A stretch of 64,000 bases of DNA, taken from the NCBI GenBank assembly GCA_905221605.1, contig CAJNDS010002131.1:62001-126000 (forward strand), read 5' to 3'. The position numbers and the translations under genes are program-made. The notes below the pieces were generated by a model. That model had not been told where the DNA came from and did not search any database. It was given only the letters and a program-made list of their open reading frames with translations. This document shows, one piece after another, positions 8,756-19,726 of the stretch (position 1 is its first letter; the number at the start of each line of letters is the position of its first letter). This stretch comes from Symbiodinium natans. Taxonomy: Eukaryota; Sar; Dinophyceae; Suessiales; Symbiodiniaceae.

Positions 8756-10897
8756 TGGTTTGCCTCCAGCTCCGCATCATGGTGGTCGTATGCGTAGTGT
8801 GGGCTTCTGGTGTTGTCAAGGTAGTCGTGGTCGTGGTAGCAGCTTCGGCAGGTGCCCGAAATGTGCCACGCAAAACAAGTGCCTCGCGACTACGTGCCTC
8901 ATAAAACCCGATTGCCTGCCTAAGCCCTGGGAATTGGCTGACAACATCACAGGTGTCCTCAACAGCGGCGAGCAGACCGTCTTGCGCCGGGATCAACAGG
9001 CCGCCTTGACCAACCGTGGTGATTGCAAAGTCACGTGGAGGGTCCGTGAATCCTGCGTGCAGTAAGTATGCCTGCGTGGCATCGCACATGTCGGCAGCCG
9101 GGTCGGTGCCGGGCACAGTTGGGATAGGGATCGCAAACATGTGCTGTAGACCCGGGCCAAACATTCTGCGTAAGTCAGCCAAGAAGACCAGACGGTCCAG
9201 ACCACTGTCTGTGACGGGTGTCACAATGCAGTGCAGGTCAACGTCCAGGCAAACTGGCTGACGCAGCAGGAAGTGTGTCCTCCATCGCGGGTGTGAGGTG
9301 CGCTGCAGCATGTGGACTGCTGCGTGTTTGGCCACATCGGCAGGGGAAGCAAGGATCGACATGGTGTGCGTCCATGCAGGGTGGCCCGGTGTGTGGAAAG
9401 CCACTCGAAGGCAGCTGACTTCTTCTCTGCATGGGTCGAACACCTCGAAATTCCTGTCCTCCGCTATGTTGCTTGAGGATATGCTGTCCAAAGTACTGCC
9501 TGCGTCACTTGAGGAAGGCGGGGTGTAACCGAAGGTGCGCCCAACAAGCGCGGGCACGGGATGGAGCACATCCTTCAGGAATGGGTCAGTGCGCTGACCG
9601 TGCAGGGCAACAAGCAACCAGTGTCCCCGTGCGACATTCTGGGCGATGCGGGGCGGTGCGTCCTCACAGCCTTGGCTGACACGGAATGCCGCTTCATATG
9701 CCGATGCATCAGCCGGGATGTGCAAAGTGCAAAAGCCCGCGTCTAGAAACCTCAGGTCGATGGGGACAGTCCTCCAGGTCGGAGGTAGGTCAGCGCTATC
9801 CAAGACAAGCTGTATCGGTGGCAAGTCATCGAACCCCGGGTGCAGAAGGTGCACGGCCTGGACTGCGCCTTCCCTTGAGGCCCTGATTGCGTCTGAGATA
9901 ATCTCTGGCATGCCCCAACTTACCTTCAGTTTCCGATAGCGCATGCCATCCCTTGTGTCAAAAAAGACATACTTGGCACGGCGCGCCGATCCGAGCACGG
10001 TGGAATGCACAGATGCGTGTGGGATCGGTGCCCAGAATTGCACATTTGACTGTACATCATCAGGTGGTGCCCCAACCAACTCAACCCTGTGCATGAAGGG
10101 CCCGGCCGTCATAGGGGCGGTCGGCATGCTTGTGTCAGAACTGCTGCCTGGGCGGCTAGGGGAGTTGATGGGGTAGTTGATGCACGGTGCAGGGCCGAAT
10201 GTGAAGTCATGCCCTACCAAGCGTCTCCCTGCCGGTTGCAACGGTTCCTGGCAGGTCGGCATGGGCTGATATTGGGCCTTCAGTTCTTTCCTATGAGGTG
10301 TGAGGCATGGCCGATTGCCTCCGGGAAACAACACCAAAAAGGCTTGCATGGCCCTGTGGAATTTGGCTAGGAGTCGAACCCTTCGGATGAAACCGCTGAT
10401 GGTGCCGCTCCTGCCGGTGGCGTCGTCAAATGTCAGCGTGCAAGCAAGGCGGCTACCCTGACACTTAAGCGAGCTATTATACAATCTATGTACAATCTGC
10501 TCGGGGAGCAGTCCCAAGTTGTCACTGCAATCCTGCCCCTCTGCTGGTTCAGATACGACATGGGGAACGCTCGACTCCCTGTTTGCACCATCGTGGGAGG
10601 TACCGTCCGCATGTCGCAGCTGACTCTCAGCCCAGGGCCAGGATTGTTCTTCATCGCCACATCCAGATCCGTCTGAGTTCAGAATGGAACTTGGTGTCGC
10701 AGTGCTTGTCCGAGGGTCGCAGTCATCAAATGGACTTGCATCGAGATACGGGATGTCCCAACATCGTATCTCTGCCTCGGCACACATCCCCAGTATGGGT
10801 GCCAGGTATTTGCTGACACAGTTGGCCTCGCCGAGCACGCTGTGAGAAGATGGCATGCTCGGGGCTTCTTGCCTGACAGGTCCCGTTAGGCTCGTTG
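8673..10897 (-). pseudogene. Middle part of a broken retroelement-type protein (frame 2)
   Basis: The frame is open from 12281 to 8673, but only the portion below about 10,900 looks genuinely coding. Above that point the overlapping frame has the zinc finger and coiled coil. Recognisable ordered stretches are AKYVFFDTRDGMRYRKLKV, a repeated layout of short beta-rich modules (VPIDLRFLDAGFCTLHIPA; SCLRVAFHTPGHPAWTH; FLLRQPVCLDVDLHCIV), and a final Ala/Thr run. I do not recognise a named family. The layout resembles large uncharacterised proteins seen with dinoflagellate non-LTR retrotransposons, which is a weak inference. At least two frame changes (near 10,900 and 8,700) would be needed for one continuous protein. 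Confidence 0.45.
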
Positions 10898-12190
10898 TCA
10901 GGCCTTGCGAGGGGGCTGCGAGTTTTGACTGGCAGCCTTGGCAACGGCTGCGATCTCTGTAGGCTCGACTCTGGCACGTCTCGGTGTCCTCTCTCTCGCC
11001 TGCAGCCCTTGGAGCTCCTCTTGTGCGGCCCCTCGGGCTCGTTTCAGCTGTTCTGTAAGTTGGGCTTCCTGCTCCGCTGTGTTGGCATTGGCTTCGGATT
11101 GTTTGGCATCGTCCGCAGCCACTTCCATGACCTCTGCCTCCATGTTCTCCGACTCGTCGACATCGATCACCGAATCGGGCGGCTTCGTGGCTTGTGCCAG
11201 CGTCTTCGTCGCTGTCGACAGCTGTGTAGCCCATTTGTCCTCGGCCTCCTTGAAGTTCGTCATCGCTTGATTCTTCTCCTCGATCTGTTGCAAAAGCAGG
11301 TCTGTCAGCGAGCCAAGGTACTGCACCCATTCCGCCATGAAGGCCGCCCTTGCTCGTCTGACCTCCGTGATGCCCTTCTGCGCCGCTGCTTGCTGCGCTA
11401 CCACTCGGTGCAAGGCCTTGGCCGACGAGCGGTGTTGGAGGTCTGAATGTGCGTCGAGTGCTTGCTGCACGCTCGCCGGAAGATCCTCTCCGGCACTCAC
11501 CAGCGTAGCGAGCAGTTCTGCAAATTCTGGGGCCGGATTGGCCGTGGTTTCCGTAGCAGCAGTCGTTGGAGCCAAGGTCACTGCCGGTGGTTGGGTCGTC
11601 GGGGGCGCTGGGAGCATAGCCATTCTGTCCTTGCCACGCGGTGCCGCATTGTCTTTGGATGCGGCTTTGCCCTTGCCTTTCCCTTTCTTGCCCTCTTGTT
11701 GGCCGTAGACTGCAGCATTGTCGTCCTTGCGCGGTCTGCGTCTCGGTGATTGCCTGATCCGTGGCGAGGGCGCTCTCGGCTTCCCTCCGTTGTTCCAGGG
11801 TGCTGCTGCTTGCGCCGCCGCATACGGTATCTCCGCCTGGTAGGTCACCTCCCAGTGTCGGCCGCACGTTGGGCAGTACTGCGCTGAGGCCCGGCAGTAC
11901 TTTTTGCACGCACCACACTTCCACGAACTCATCCTTCTGGCCGCGGTCAATCCGTCCTGTAGCGCCCGCCTGGCTTTCGCGGGTAGAACGCTGCGAGAGT
12001 GATGACCTTCTAGGCACTTGATTGAGCGCCTGACTTTGTGAGTGCCCCACAGGTTTGCAATCCAGGGAGCTGTCAAAAAGGTCCGCAGAGTGGTTCTTGC
12101 AGATGTGCGCTGCCGGCGCTGCCGCCGGTGCGCTGCCGATTCCGGTGCCGTAGTGGCTTGTAAAGCTTCCCCCCAGAGAAGTGCAGACAA
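10898..12190 (-). pseudogene. N-terminal part of a broken retroelement-type protein with RanBP2-like zinc finger
   Basis: The 430-residue frame starts at ATG 12190. A second ATG at 11932 (MSSWKCGACKKYC) would give 344 residues and puts a zinc finger W-x-C-x2-C-x10-C-x2-C right at the N-terminus. Then follow a basic Gly/Lys tract (KKGKGKGK), a Pro/Thr/Ala-rich linker, and a long Ala/Glu/Gln-rich coiled-coil-like region ending in an Arg-rich tail. Such zinc-finger plus coiled-coil proteins occur as ORF1/Gag-like proteins of retroelements, but a host nuclear protein is possible. The frame stops at 10898 and apparently coding sequence continues in another frame, so it may be complete on its own or may be one piece of a broken larger gene. 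Confidence 0.5.
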
Positions 12191-12281
12191 GCCAGCAAAA
12201 TAAATAGACCCAAAACATACACCTCCAGGAAAACTGGTCCAGCGTAGTTGAAGGAAAAATCAGCGCAAGCGTGTAGGCCAA

Positions 12282-12532
12282 GTAAATGACAGCTACAGCA
12301 GCGTGAAGAGTGTATTAGTGCACGGTCCCCAAGACCAAGTGCACGACCAGGCTCAACGAGCGGTCCTTAGGAGCGATGCCTGCCGAGGGTACAGCACCTT
12401 CCAGTGAAGCCAGGGGATCTGGTCGCACTTGCGGACACCAGTCCCAAATCGTGGGCAAACAAATGTGCCACACCAGGGTTCAAAGCCACAGGGGACTAGC
12501 GAACTAGAAACTGCCCTGTGAACCAGAACGCC
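12282..12532. other. No feature seen
   Basis: Non-repetitive sequence between the broken coding region and the first telomere-like array. No supported gene or RNA. Confidence 0.5.
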
Positions 12533-12597
12533 TAGGGTTTAGGGTTTAGGGTTTAGGGTTTAGGGTTTAGGGTTTAGGGTTTAGGGTTTAGGGTAGG
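12533..12597 (+). repeat. Interstitial TTTAGGG array
   Basis: About eight TTTAGGG units followed directly by a G homopolymer-rich tract up to about 12,640. Confidence 0.95.
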
Positions 12598-12640
12598 GTG
12601 GGGGGGGGGGGGGGGGGGGGGGGGGGCGGGGGGGGGGCGC
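12598..12640 (+). repeat. Poly-G tract
   Basis: Almost pure G run with two C interruptions, immediately after a TTTAGGG array. True length is uncertain in any assembly. Confidence 0.85.
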
Positions 12641-13805
12641 GGTACTGACGTTTACTCAGGAAGTTTCAGGGTCGGGGGAGACTTTGCCCAGCGGCAACGT
12701 GGCGAAGATGGGGGGCCTGGTGGTGGAGGGAGTTGGGGATGGGGGCAGGGCGGGGTTGAGGTGGGGTTAGGAGGGGGGCGGTTGAGAGCGCTGCTGTGTT
12801 GAGTGTTGGTGTTCTACCATGTACCACTAAGCTGGAGTCCGCAGGCGCACAATCACGATGCTGAGTCGGAGCTCAGGAACGCCTCGAGGGATAATGAGCA
12901 ACCTGTGCTTTCCTGGTTCCTGCACTGCTACATAGCACCCCCAAAACTCCAAACAGTCCCTGTGCAGCTTTAAGGCCTGGGTTGGGTTGGGGTTTGGGAC
13001 TTGGGGCCGTTCCTAAGCTTAGAAGGACTATGGGGCCGGTGGGTGGGGGGGGAGGGGAGGGGAAGTTCGCTGTCTGCCTGTTCGCTGGAGTGCGCCCAGG
13101 ACCTGAGAGGGGCAGAGCTTCAGAACTGCGTTCCCAGGGCCTTGGCTTCTTTTAGGGACACCAAGGCGCGAAGCCCCCCAAGCCCAAAATCAAGAACTCT
13201 TACTTCAACTGGGGCATTGGGGCTTCTTTTGGGGCCAAGGCCCGAAACCCCAAGCCCAAAAACTAAGAACTCTTACTTCAACTGTGGCCCCCAAAACGAA
13301 ATCGAAGCACTTCGGTGAGCAGTTGGGGGTGTTGATAGGCTGAGTGTCCACAGGAAGACTCTAGAATCAGGGAGCTGCGGGGTGCCTCATTAGGCTTTTG
13401 TAGGCTTCTAGGGTGGAGGGTTCAGGGGTCTAGGGCGTGCAAGCAAGCCTTCTCCCATGTGTTCATTCCCTCATTCCCTACGACGAACCAGCCAGTTTTC
13501 TGCAGAACGCTCAAGCCACACGACTGCAGGCACGTGGCAATGTTGAAGGATTCGGGGATGGCGTCATCGCCCAGGGACCCCAGCTCCTGCCGTAGCGAAC
13601 CGGTCAGATATCGAGAGCTGCGGGTTCAGGGTAGTTTGGGGTCGTGGCTGGCGGAAGCTCGATTCGCAGATCCTCCAACATGAACGGAGGCTGGAATGAA
13701 CGAAGCCACAGCGCTGCAGGAAGAGAGGCAGCCCAAAACCCTAGCCCTAAACCCTAAACCGATTTGCCAGCCTCCAGTGTTGCCAAGCTCATCCTGGGCA
13801 AGATT

Positions 13806-13867
13806 GAGGGTTTAGGGTTCAGGGTTTAGGGTTTAGGGTGTAGGGTTTAGGGTTTAGGGTTTAGGGT
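13806..13867 (+). repeat. Interstitial TTTAGGG array
   Basis: About eight units with single-base variants (TTCAGGG, TGTAGGG). Confidence 0.9.
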
Positions 13868-13965
13868 CTGGCAAAGGACGTTGGCAGTGATGGCTCAGGG
13901 ATAATTGCGGCTTCGAGGGACTTGCGTGTGCAGGGTTTAGGGGTCAACTGTAGGGTCAGTTGTCA

Positions 13966-14021
13966 GGGGTTTAGGGTTTAGGGTTTAGGGTTTAGGGTTT
14001 AGGGTTTAGGGTTTAGGGTTT
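13966..14021 (+). repeat. Interstitial TTTAGGG array
   Basis: Eight nearly perfect units. Confidence 0.92.
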
Positions 14022-14304
14022 GTTGTTGACGGGGAGGGGGGGAAAAAGGGGGAGTTCGGAGCATGGCCAGCCCAATGCAGCTGTCTGCGGCCCAGTCGGA
14101 TCCCCGGTTTCACACTCCACCACCCGTTAAGGGGATTTGGGATTTAGGGTTTAGGGTTTAGGGAGAGCAGCACAAATCAGGGCCAAGAAGTAGCAACAAT
14201 TCCCAGTGAATGTGGTGCGCGATCGCGCACCAGGACTGTGGATAGGGAGTTGGTGTGGAGGGGTTTCGGAAAGAACCCAAAAAATCATTAAGAGCCATAG
14301 CATG

Positions 14305-14367
14305 GTTTAGGGTTTAGGGTTTAGGGTTTTTAGAGTTTAGGGTTTAGGGTTTAGGGTTTAGGGTTTG
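14305..14367 (+). repeat. Interstitial TTTAGGG array, imperfect
   Basis: Eight to nine units interrupted by a short TTTTTAGAG variant. Confidence 0.88.
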
Positions 14368-14487
14368 ACTATAACCAGGGCCCAAAGGGACCATAATCAT
14401 GCCATGATCTATATCTTGCAAGCACCTATTCCCCCCCCCCCCCCCTGTGCGCTTCCAGCCAGAAGAACATCTAGGTTCTTTGATCTG

Positions 14488-14606
14488 TACTTGGGGTTCA
14501 TGGGTAGTTAGTACCTGTAGGGGTAAAAGTACCCTAAATGGAGTATTTTGAATAGTTGCCATACTTATAAACCTACTGATAACTACCCCATGAACCTCCA
14601 AGTACT
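14488..14606. repeat. Foldback (MITE-like) element, TTCAT-GGTA family
   Basis: The left arm ACTTGGGGTTCATGGGTAG pairs with a right arm reading CTACCCCATGAACCTCCAAGT, giving an imperfect inverted repeat of about 28 nt around a roughly 60-nt loop. A related copy is at 30,140-30,286. No coding capacity. Confidence 0.75.
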
Positions 14607-14622
14607 ACGACGCCTGCACCCA

Positions 14623-14727
14623 CAGGGTCCATGTACACATATAGAATATACTTGGGCCTTAAAGGGGTCCCTAGACAGTAGCGTCAGGGCCCTAGAATAT
14701 ACTATATAGATACACGGACCCTTAAGG
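14623..14727. repeat. Foldback (MITE-like) element, GGGTCCATGTAC family copy 1
   Basis: AGGGTCCATGTACA at the left and ACACGGACCCTT at the right, with inner arms ATACTTGGGCCTTAAAG and GTCAGGGCCCTAGAATAT. Same architecture as the copies at 34,375 and 43,668. It starts 17 bp after another foldback. Confidence 0.75.
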
Positions 14728-15750
14728 GAACATTTCTCTGACCTCTTGTGCCCAGGGACTCCCATCGACCAGCCTCCGCGCAGCAGGCCTAGGATTGGCG
14801 AGCACTGGCTCTAATTATGGTTCCCAGAGTAACCTAGGAGTCAGAAAGGGTGCCATTTTTGGGTCTGAAGGGGCTTATAAGGGAGTCTAAACCCTATAAA
14901 AAGGGAAATCAGGGCGGCCTACTCCGGGTCCTGGAATTATAGTGGCAAGCGTCCTGGCTTAGCATATTTGGGGAATGTCGGGGGTCAGGGTTTGGAGTGT
15001 AGGGCTTTCTTCCTAGACCCCAAACCCTGAATTCTTTACAACCTCCCGTGGATTACCTACGGACACCGACAAAATCGAACATCCCCACCCTGCCAAGGCC
15101 CCTCTCTCTCCCTCCATCCAACACAACCAAACATAAACCCTCACTCAGAATATATTCCAAAGACCTAGGCAGATGACAGGGACTCACTTCTTCCAAACCA
15201 CAGCGAACCCTCACGGGGTAGCTGCGACCTGGAATGATCGGGCTTTCGTCCTTAGCACTCCCTTGAAAAGAGAAATCTCCTACGCTGATGAAATGCTGCG
15301 CCCTGTCTGGCATCTGCAACTGCAAAAGCACTGCACTGGAGCGGACGTCCCTCAATCCGAAACCCCAAGCTACGCCAAACGCCGCACTCGGCAACTCTCT
15401 TGCTTGCAAGTGGCCAGCAGGGCGTGGCGCGTCTTGAGAGTCAGCTCCAGCCCTGCTCGTGGCGGCAGATGACTGTCTAGGTTGTGAGCTATAAGTCACC
15501 TTCATGCGGCTAATGGAAGCCTTAAGCCACTCCAAGGGCTATTCCCAAAGCCCTACACCCTTTGTATAAGACAAAAACGCTGAGCCTATTCAGCTTCAAC
15601 CCTAAACCCAAAGCGCGACTTAAACTCAAAATAACAAATCCCCAGAACCGATGGTTGGTGAGCGCTTCGTTGTCATCTGTGCCTCGACACTCAGATGCGA
15701 GAACTCTATTGTCCATGAGGATGCCCTGCTCAACCTTAACCACAACCCTA

Positions 15751-15895
15751 AGGTTTAGGGTTTGGGGTTTGGGGTAGGGTTTAGGGTTTAGGGTTTAGGG
15801 TTTAGGGTTTAGGGTTTAGGGTTTAGGGTTCAGGGTTCAGGGTTTAGGGTTTAGGGTTTAGGGTTTAGGGTTTAGGGTTTAGGGTCTAGGGTAGA
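15751..15895 (+). repeat. Interstitial TTTAGGG array
   Basis: About 20 units, with TTTGGGG variants at the left edge and TTCAGGG variants in the middle. Confidence 0.95.
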
Positions 15896-16008
15896 GTGTA
15901 GAAGGACCTGCTGGTCCAAACTCGATTCCAGGGTCCGCGAGTACACCTGAGGCCTCCTTGGTCTGCTCAACTTTTGGACCCAAAACCAGTACCCTCCCTT
16001 GACCCGCT

Positions 16009-16086
16009 AGGGTTTAGGGTTTAGGGTTTAGGGTTTAGGGTTTAGGGTTTAGGGTTTAGGGTTTAGGGCTTAGAGTTTAGGGTTTA
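16009..16086 (+). repeat. Interstitial TTTAGGG array
   Basis: About eleven units, the last two degenerate. Confidence 0.93.
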
Positions 16087-16211
16087 GAGAGGCTCAACAA
16101 CATTTCGCAAGAATCCCCTAAACCGATCCAGCACGTGCTGATGAACCACATCTTATCGTGCTCTCTGCCTACTATCACTCCAAGACCATTGGCTTAAAGC
16201 AAAACTCCTCA

Positions 16212-16299
16212 AAGCCCTAAGCCCTAAGCCCTAAGCCCTAAACCCTAAACCCTAAACCCTAAACCCTAAAGCCTAAACCCTAAACCCTAAACCGAACCC
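16212..16299 (-). repeat. Interstitial CCCTAAA array (opposite orientation)
   Basis: About twelve units, starting with CCCTAAG variants. It faces the array at 16,009, so the two are head to head. Confidence 0.92.
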
Positions 16300-16825
16300 T
16301 AAGCCCCCTACCTGCAAAAAAGAGCCCAAAGCACCAACACCTTGAAACCGGGCCTTGCCCAGAAACGCTGCGCAAGAGCTCCACGGCCTTGCCCGATGTC
16401 CGGTTTTCAGGGTGCTTTGAGGGTTTTAGGGTTTACGGACCAAAGACCAGGGTCTATGGTTTAGGGTTTAGAGTTTAGGGCCAGCATCGAAAAACAAAGT
16501 CCCAAACAGTGTGTCAACACGAAAAGGGTTCCAATGCCCAGAGGAAGAGGGGCCAGGTCGATGTAGGGGCCTTAAGAATCAGAATAGGGTTTAGGGGGGT
16601 CATTCTAGTCCATGTATAAAGGGGCTATAAGGGAACCCTAAACCGGGCCCCAAACCCCAAACCCCAAACCCTAAACCCTAAAGCATTTATTCCGACACCT
16701 TTTGTAGGCGCGCGCGGCGCACTCGGGCGGCGCCCGCTCGCAAGTGACTTTTCAACGTGCGGGGCTCGCAAAAAATGCGAAACTGTCGTCACCATTGGAG
16801 GCCTAGGCGTGCGACATAGGGTTTA

Positions 16826-16880
16826 GGGGAAAAGGTTTAGGGTTTAGGGTTAGGGTTTAGGGTTTAAGGTTTAGGGTTTG
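16826..16880 (+). repeat. Interstitial TTTAGGG array, degenerate
   Basis: Seven to eight units with length variants (TTAGGG, TTTAAGG). Confidence 0.85.
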
Positions 16881-17281
16881 GGCCTCCCACTGTTTGAGGT
16901 CCACGCTGCCATAGTTGCTATGGCCTTTAAGCCTAACAACTTGAAGAATTGAAAGTCCATGGAGCCTTAGCAGCTACGACTTAGCTTTTAGGATGTGGGG
17001 GTCACCGAAGTTAGGGGTACCTTATTGGGGTCCTTATTACAAGGGAATCCTACTATTTGGGGGGGGCCATTTTAGGAAAAACCCCCCATGTAGGGTTTGG
17101 CTAGATGAGTTCTAGATGGCACGGAGTTCAGGGTTGACAGTCCTGGTGGCTCTTGTAAGTCTTTTTGGGGCCCTCCAAAAGCCCAAATTAACCCTGAACC
17201 CCTAAGCCAGATCGAGCACAAACCTCTAAACGCTGGTCCCTCGTGAAGCCACTCAACCCTGAACCCTCAACGCGGATCCTA

Positions 17282-17485
17282 AACCTAGAAACTCTAGAAA
17301 ACCCTACGAGTAGAAACCCTAGAAACCCTAGAAACCCTATCTCCTAGAAACCCTAGAAAACCCTAGAAAACCCTAGAAACCCTAGAAACCCTAGAAACCC
17401 TAGAAACCCTAGAAACCCTAGAAACCCTAAAAACCCTAGATACCCTGGAAACCCTAGAAACCCTAGAAACCCTAGAAACCCTACA
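17282..17485 (-). repeat. AAACCCTAG variant repeat
   Basis: About 20 units of the 9-bp variant AAACCCTAG, with occasional extra A. It is homogeneous and distinct from the 7-bp telomere unit used elsewhere, so it arose by local amplification. Confidence 0.93.
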
Positions 17486-17624
17486 CCCAACCTCCTCCCA
17501 TTTCTGGCCATTCTGAAGGGCGCGCAGTGCCTCAGCGGATCAGGCTTCCAGCGGCCGTTGCAGAGTAGGGTTCAGGGTTATATATGATGTATAGGGATGC
17601 TGTTTGTATCCACGAAAGGACACG

Positions 17625-17676
17625 CGTCATCTATATATATATATGTATATATATACATATACATATATACACATAT

Positions 17677-17708
<32 letters not shown>

Positions 17709-17760
17709 TACACACATGCTTACATACGCACATATATATATATACACAGATACAATACAC
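17625..17760. repeat. AT/ATAC microsatellite
   Basis: Alternating TA with CATATA and ACACAC interruptions. The open frames through it encode only Tyr/Ile/His or Cys/Val repeats and are not genes. Confidence 0.9.
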
Positions 17761-17930
17761 TTACCAAAAGCTGAACCCTGCCGCATATGGGGGGCTTAGG
17801 CTTTGAGGATGTAGAGGTTTCAGGATTGGGGTCTGGCAATTGTCTAGCAGATGTATATGTTCAGGGCTTTGAGCGGTTTACCGACTTGGAGTTTCACTAA
17901 CCGTTTAGGAGGGCCGAGGAGAAGGATGGT

Positions 17931-18001
17931 TTAGGGTTTAGGGTTTAGGGTTTAGGGTTTAGGGTTTAGGGTTTAGGGTTTAGGGTTTAGGGTTTAGGGT
18001 T
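17931..18001 (+). repeat. Interstitial TTTAGGG array
   Basis: Ten perfect units. Confidence 0.95.
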
Positions 18002-18090
18002 TCTGGGGAGGAACCAAACAGTCTTACCCTAAGGCTTTAAATAGCCCGAAGCAGGCAAAGTAGGTACTATTCATATACTTGGGGCCCTAG

Positions 18091-18251
18091 GGTTAGGGTA
18101 GTTGCATGGTCCCTTACGGTCCCTTAGTATGGGCCCTGAAATGGGGACCCCTTATCTACCCCTTACATACCCTATAAAACCCAAGGGCTGATACTTCAGA
18201 AGCCTTTAGAGAAGGTCAGGGGTCATATTAAGGGACCATGTAACTACCCTT
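18091..18251. repeat. Foldback element with GGTAGTTGCATGGTCCCTTA arms
   Basis: The left arm TTAGGGTAGTTGCATGGTCC pairs with a right arm whose complement reads CTAAGGGTAGTTACATGGTC, with one internal mismatch. The roughly 110-nt loop is rich in CCCTTA and TACCCC. Non-coding. Confidence 0.7.
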
Positions 18252-19681
18252 AGAAACACAACAAATGGAGGAGGCGATCTAGCTCTGGGTTGCAAGGCCA
18301 AAATGGGTTGCAAGGCCAAAAATCGGGACGCGGTGTTTCAACAAATGGGTTCAAAGTGACACCCTACCCCGAGAACTCGAAGCTCATGGCCGAATATTGG
18401 GTAGAGCGCGGCTTAGAGTTCACGGCATGCGGTTTATGGAGCCACTTTGCTTTGAAGAGCACATTGCCTGCAAGTAGTGGCAGGAGCAGCCACTTACGAG
18501 GTACTGCCACACGCCTGAGCCTTCAAACTCTCGACTGCAATCCTCAGTGCACGTCTACATGGGTAGAGCAAGTTATCGAACTATTCGTGGATCCTGAACC
18601 ATATGCTTGTGCTGGAAACCAAGACCCTTGAGGGTAGCCCGAGCCCTGGAACCCTAACTAACCCCAAGCAACCAAAACCCTGCACCCTGAGCCAAAAAAC
18701 TCTAAACCCTAAACCCTAACCCAAAAACCTCCATCCTCAGCCCTCAATGGATCGAGGCCGGCACACAACTGACCACAACGACGTCCTTCTCGATCTGCAT
18801 CCTCTCGAAGCATTTTGGAGGATTTCGCGCGAACTCTCGGACTCAGCACCCTCCGCGCTAAGTCCCTGAACACTGAACTCCTTGAGCGGTTTAGGGTTTA
18901 GGGTTTTCGGGTTTCGGGTTTAGGGATTGGGGTGCAAGAACATCCCTTTGGGCACGAAGCTCGCAACCATCCAGGTCTTTGGCGTAGGTTCTCGAAATGG
19001 GGACCCATTGCGTGCGATTCGGCAACAGTACCTCGACCTAGATGCACATAGGACGCTTCTAGAGTTCAGGACGCAGGGGTTTTGGAAAGCCTAGTGTGCC
19101 CATCCTCCGCAATACACAAGGGTCCCGGAGACTGCAGTGAAAGAACCGACCCAATACTGGCCGCGAAGCGTTGGTTTCCAAAGATGACCAAAGGTGCCTA
19201 CAGGCCGTAAGTTTACAAGCCACCAAACTCGCTTGGAGGTTTAGGGTCAGGGTGTTTAGGGCTTAGGGCTTAGGGTTTACGGTTGGGATTTCGGGTTTAG
19301 GGTTTAAGGTTTAGTGGGCTCTTTTGTTGGGCTTTTGGTAGGGTTTAGGGTTTAGGGGATTTAGGGTTTAGGGTCTAGGGCAAGTCCTCTCTAAGTCAGA
19401 GAAGAGGGCTAAGGCCGCTGGCCACGCGGAGGCCACTGCGCCTAGGGCCATGTGGAGTCAGGGTTTAGGGTTTAGGGTTGAGGGTTTAGGGTTTAGGGTT
19501 AGTCATGGTCCAGGCTTTTCTGTCCTAAAGTCTTCACCTTCACGCCCTCACCACCTTGACTCCCAAAGGTCCTTAAGCCCTAAACGCTTCAGAAACCAAC
19601 GGCCATCGCACCAACAGAAGACCCAAGCTTGAGGCAGGCACACACACCAGCCGGATGCAGGGTGTACTTCAGGAAGGACTT

Positions 19682-19726
19682 CCCCTAAACCCTAAACCCT
19701 AAACCCTAAACCCTAAACCCTAAACC
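19682..19726 (-). repeat. Interstitial CCCTAAA array
   Basis: Six units. Confidence 0.92.

Noticed and set aside
10898-12281. First 450 codons of the 1202-codon minus-strand frame
   Set aside because: Arg/Gly/Ser-rich composition typical of a shadow; the other minus frame carries the zinc finger and coiled coil.
15053-15535. 160-codon minus-strand frame in the repeat mosaic
   Set aside because: No recognisable domain, no neighbouring gene structure, and about chance length for GC-rich sequence.
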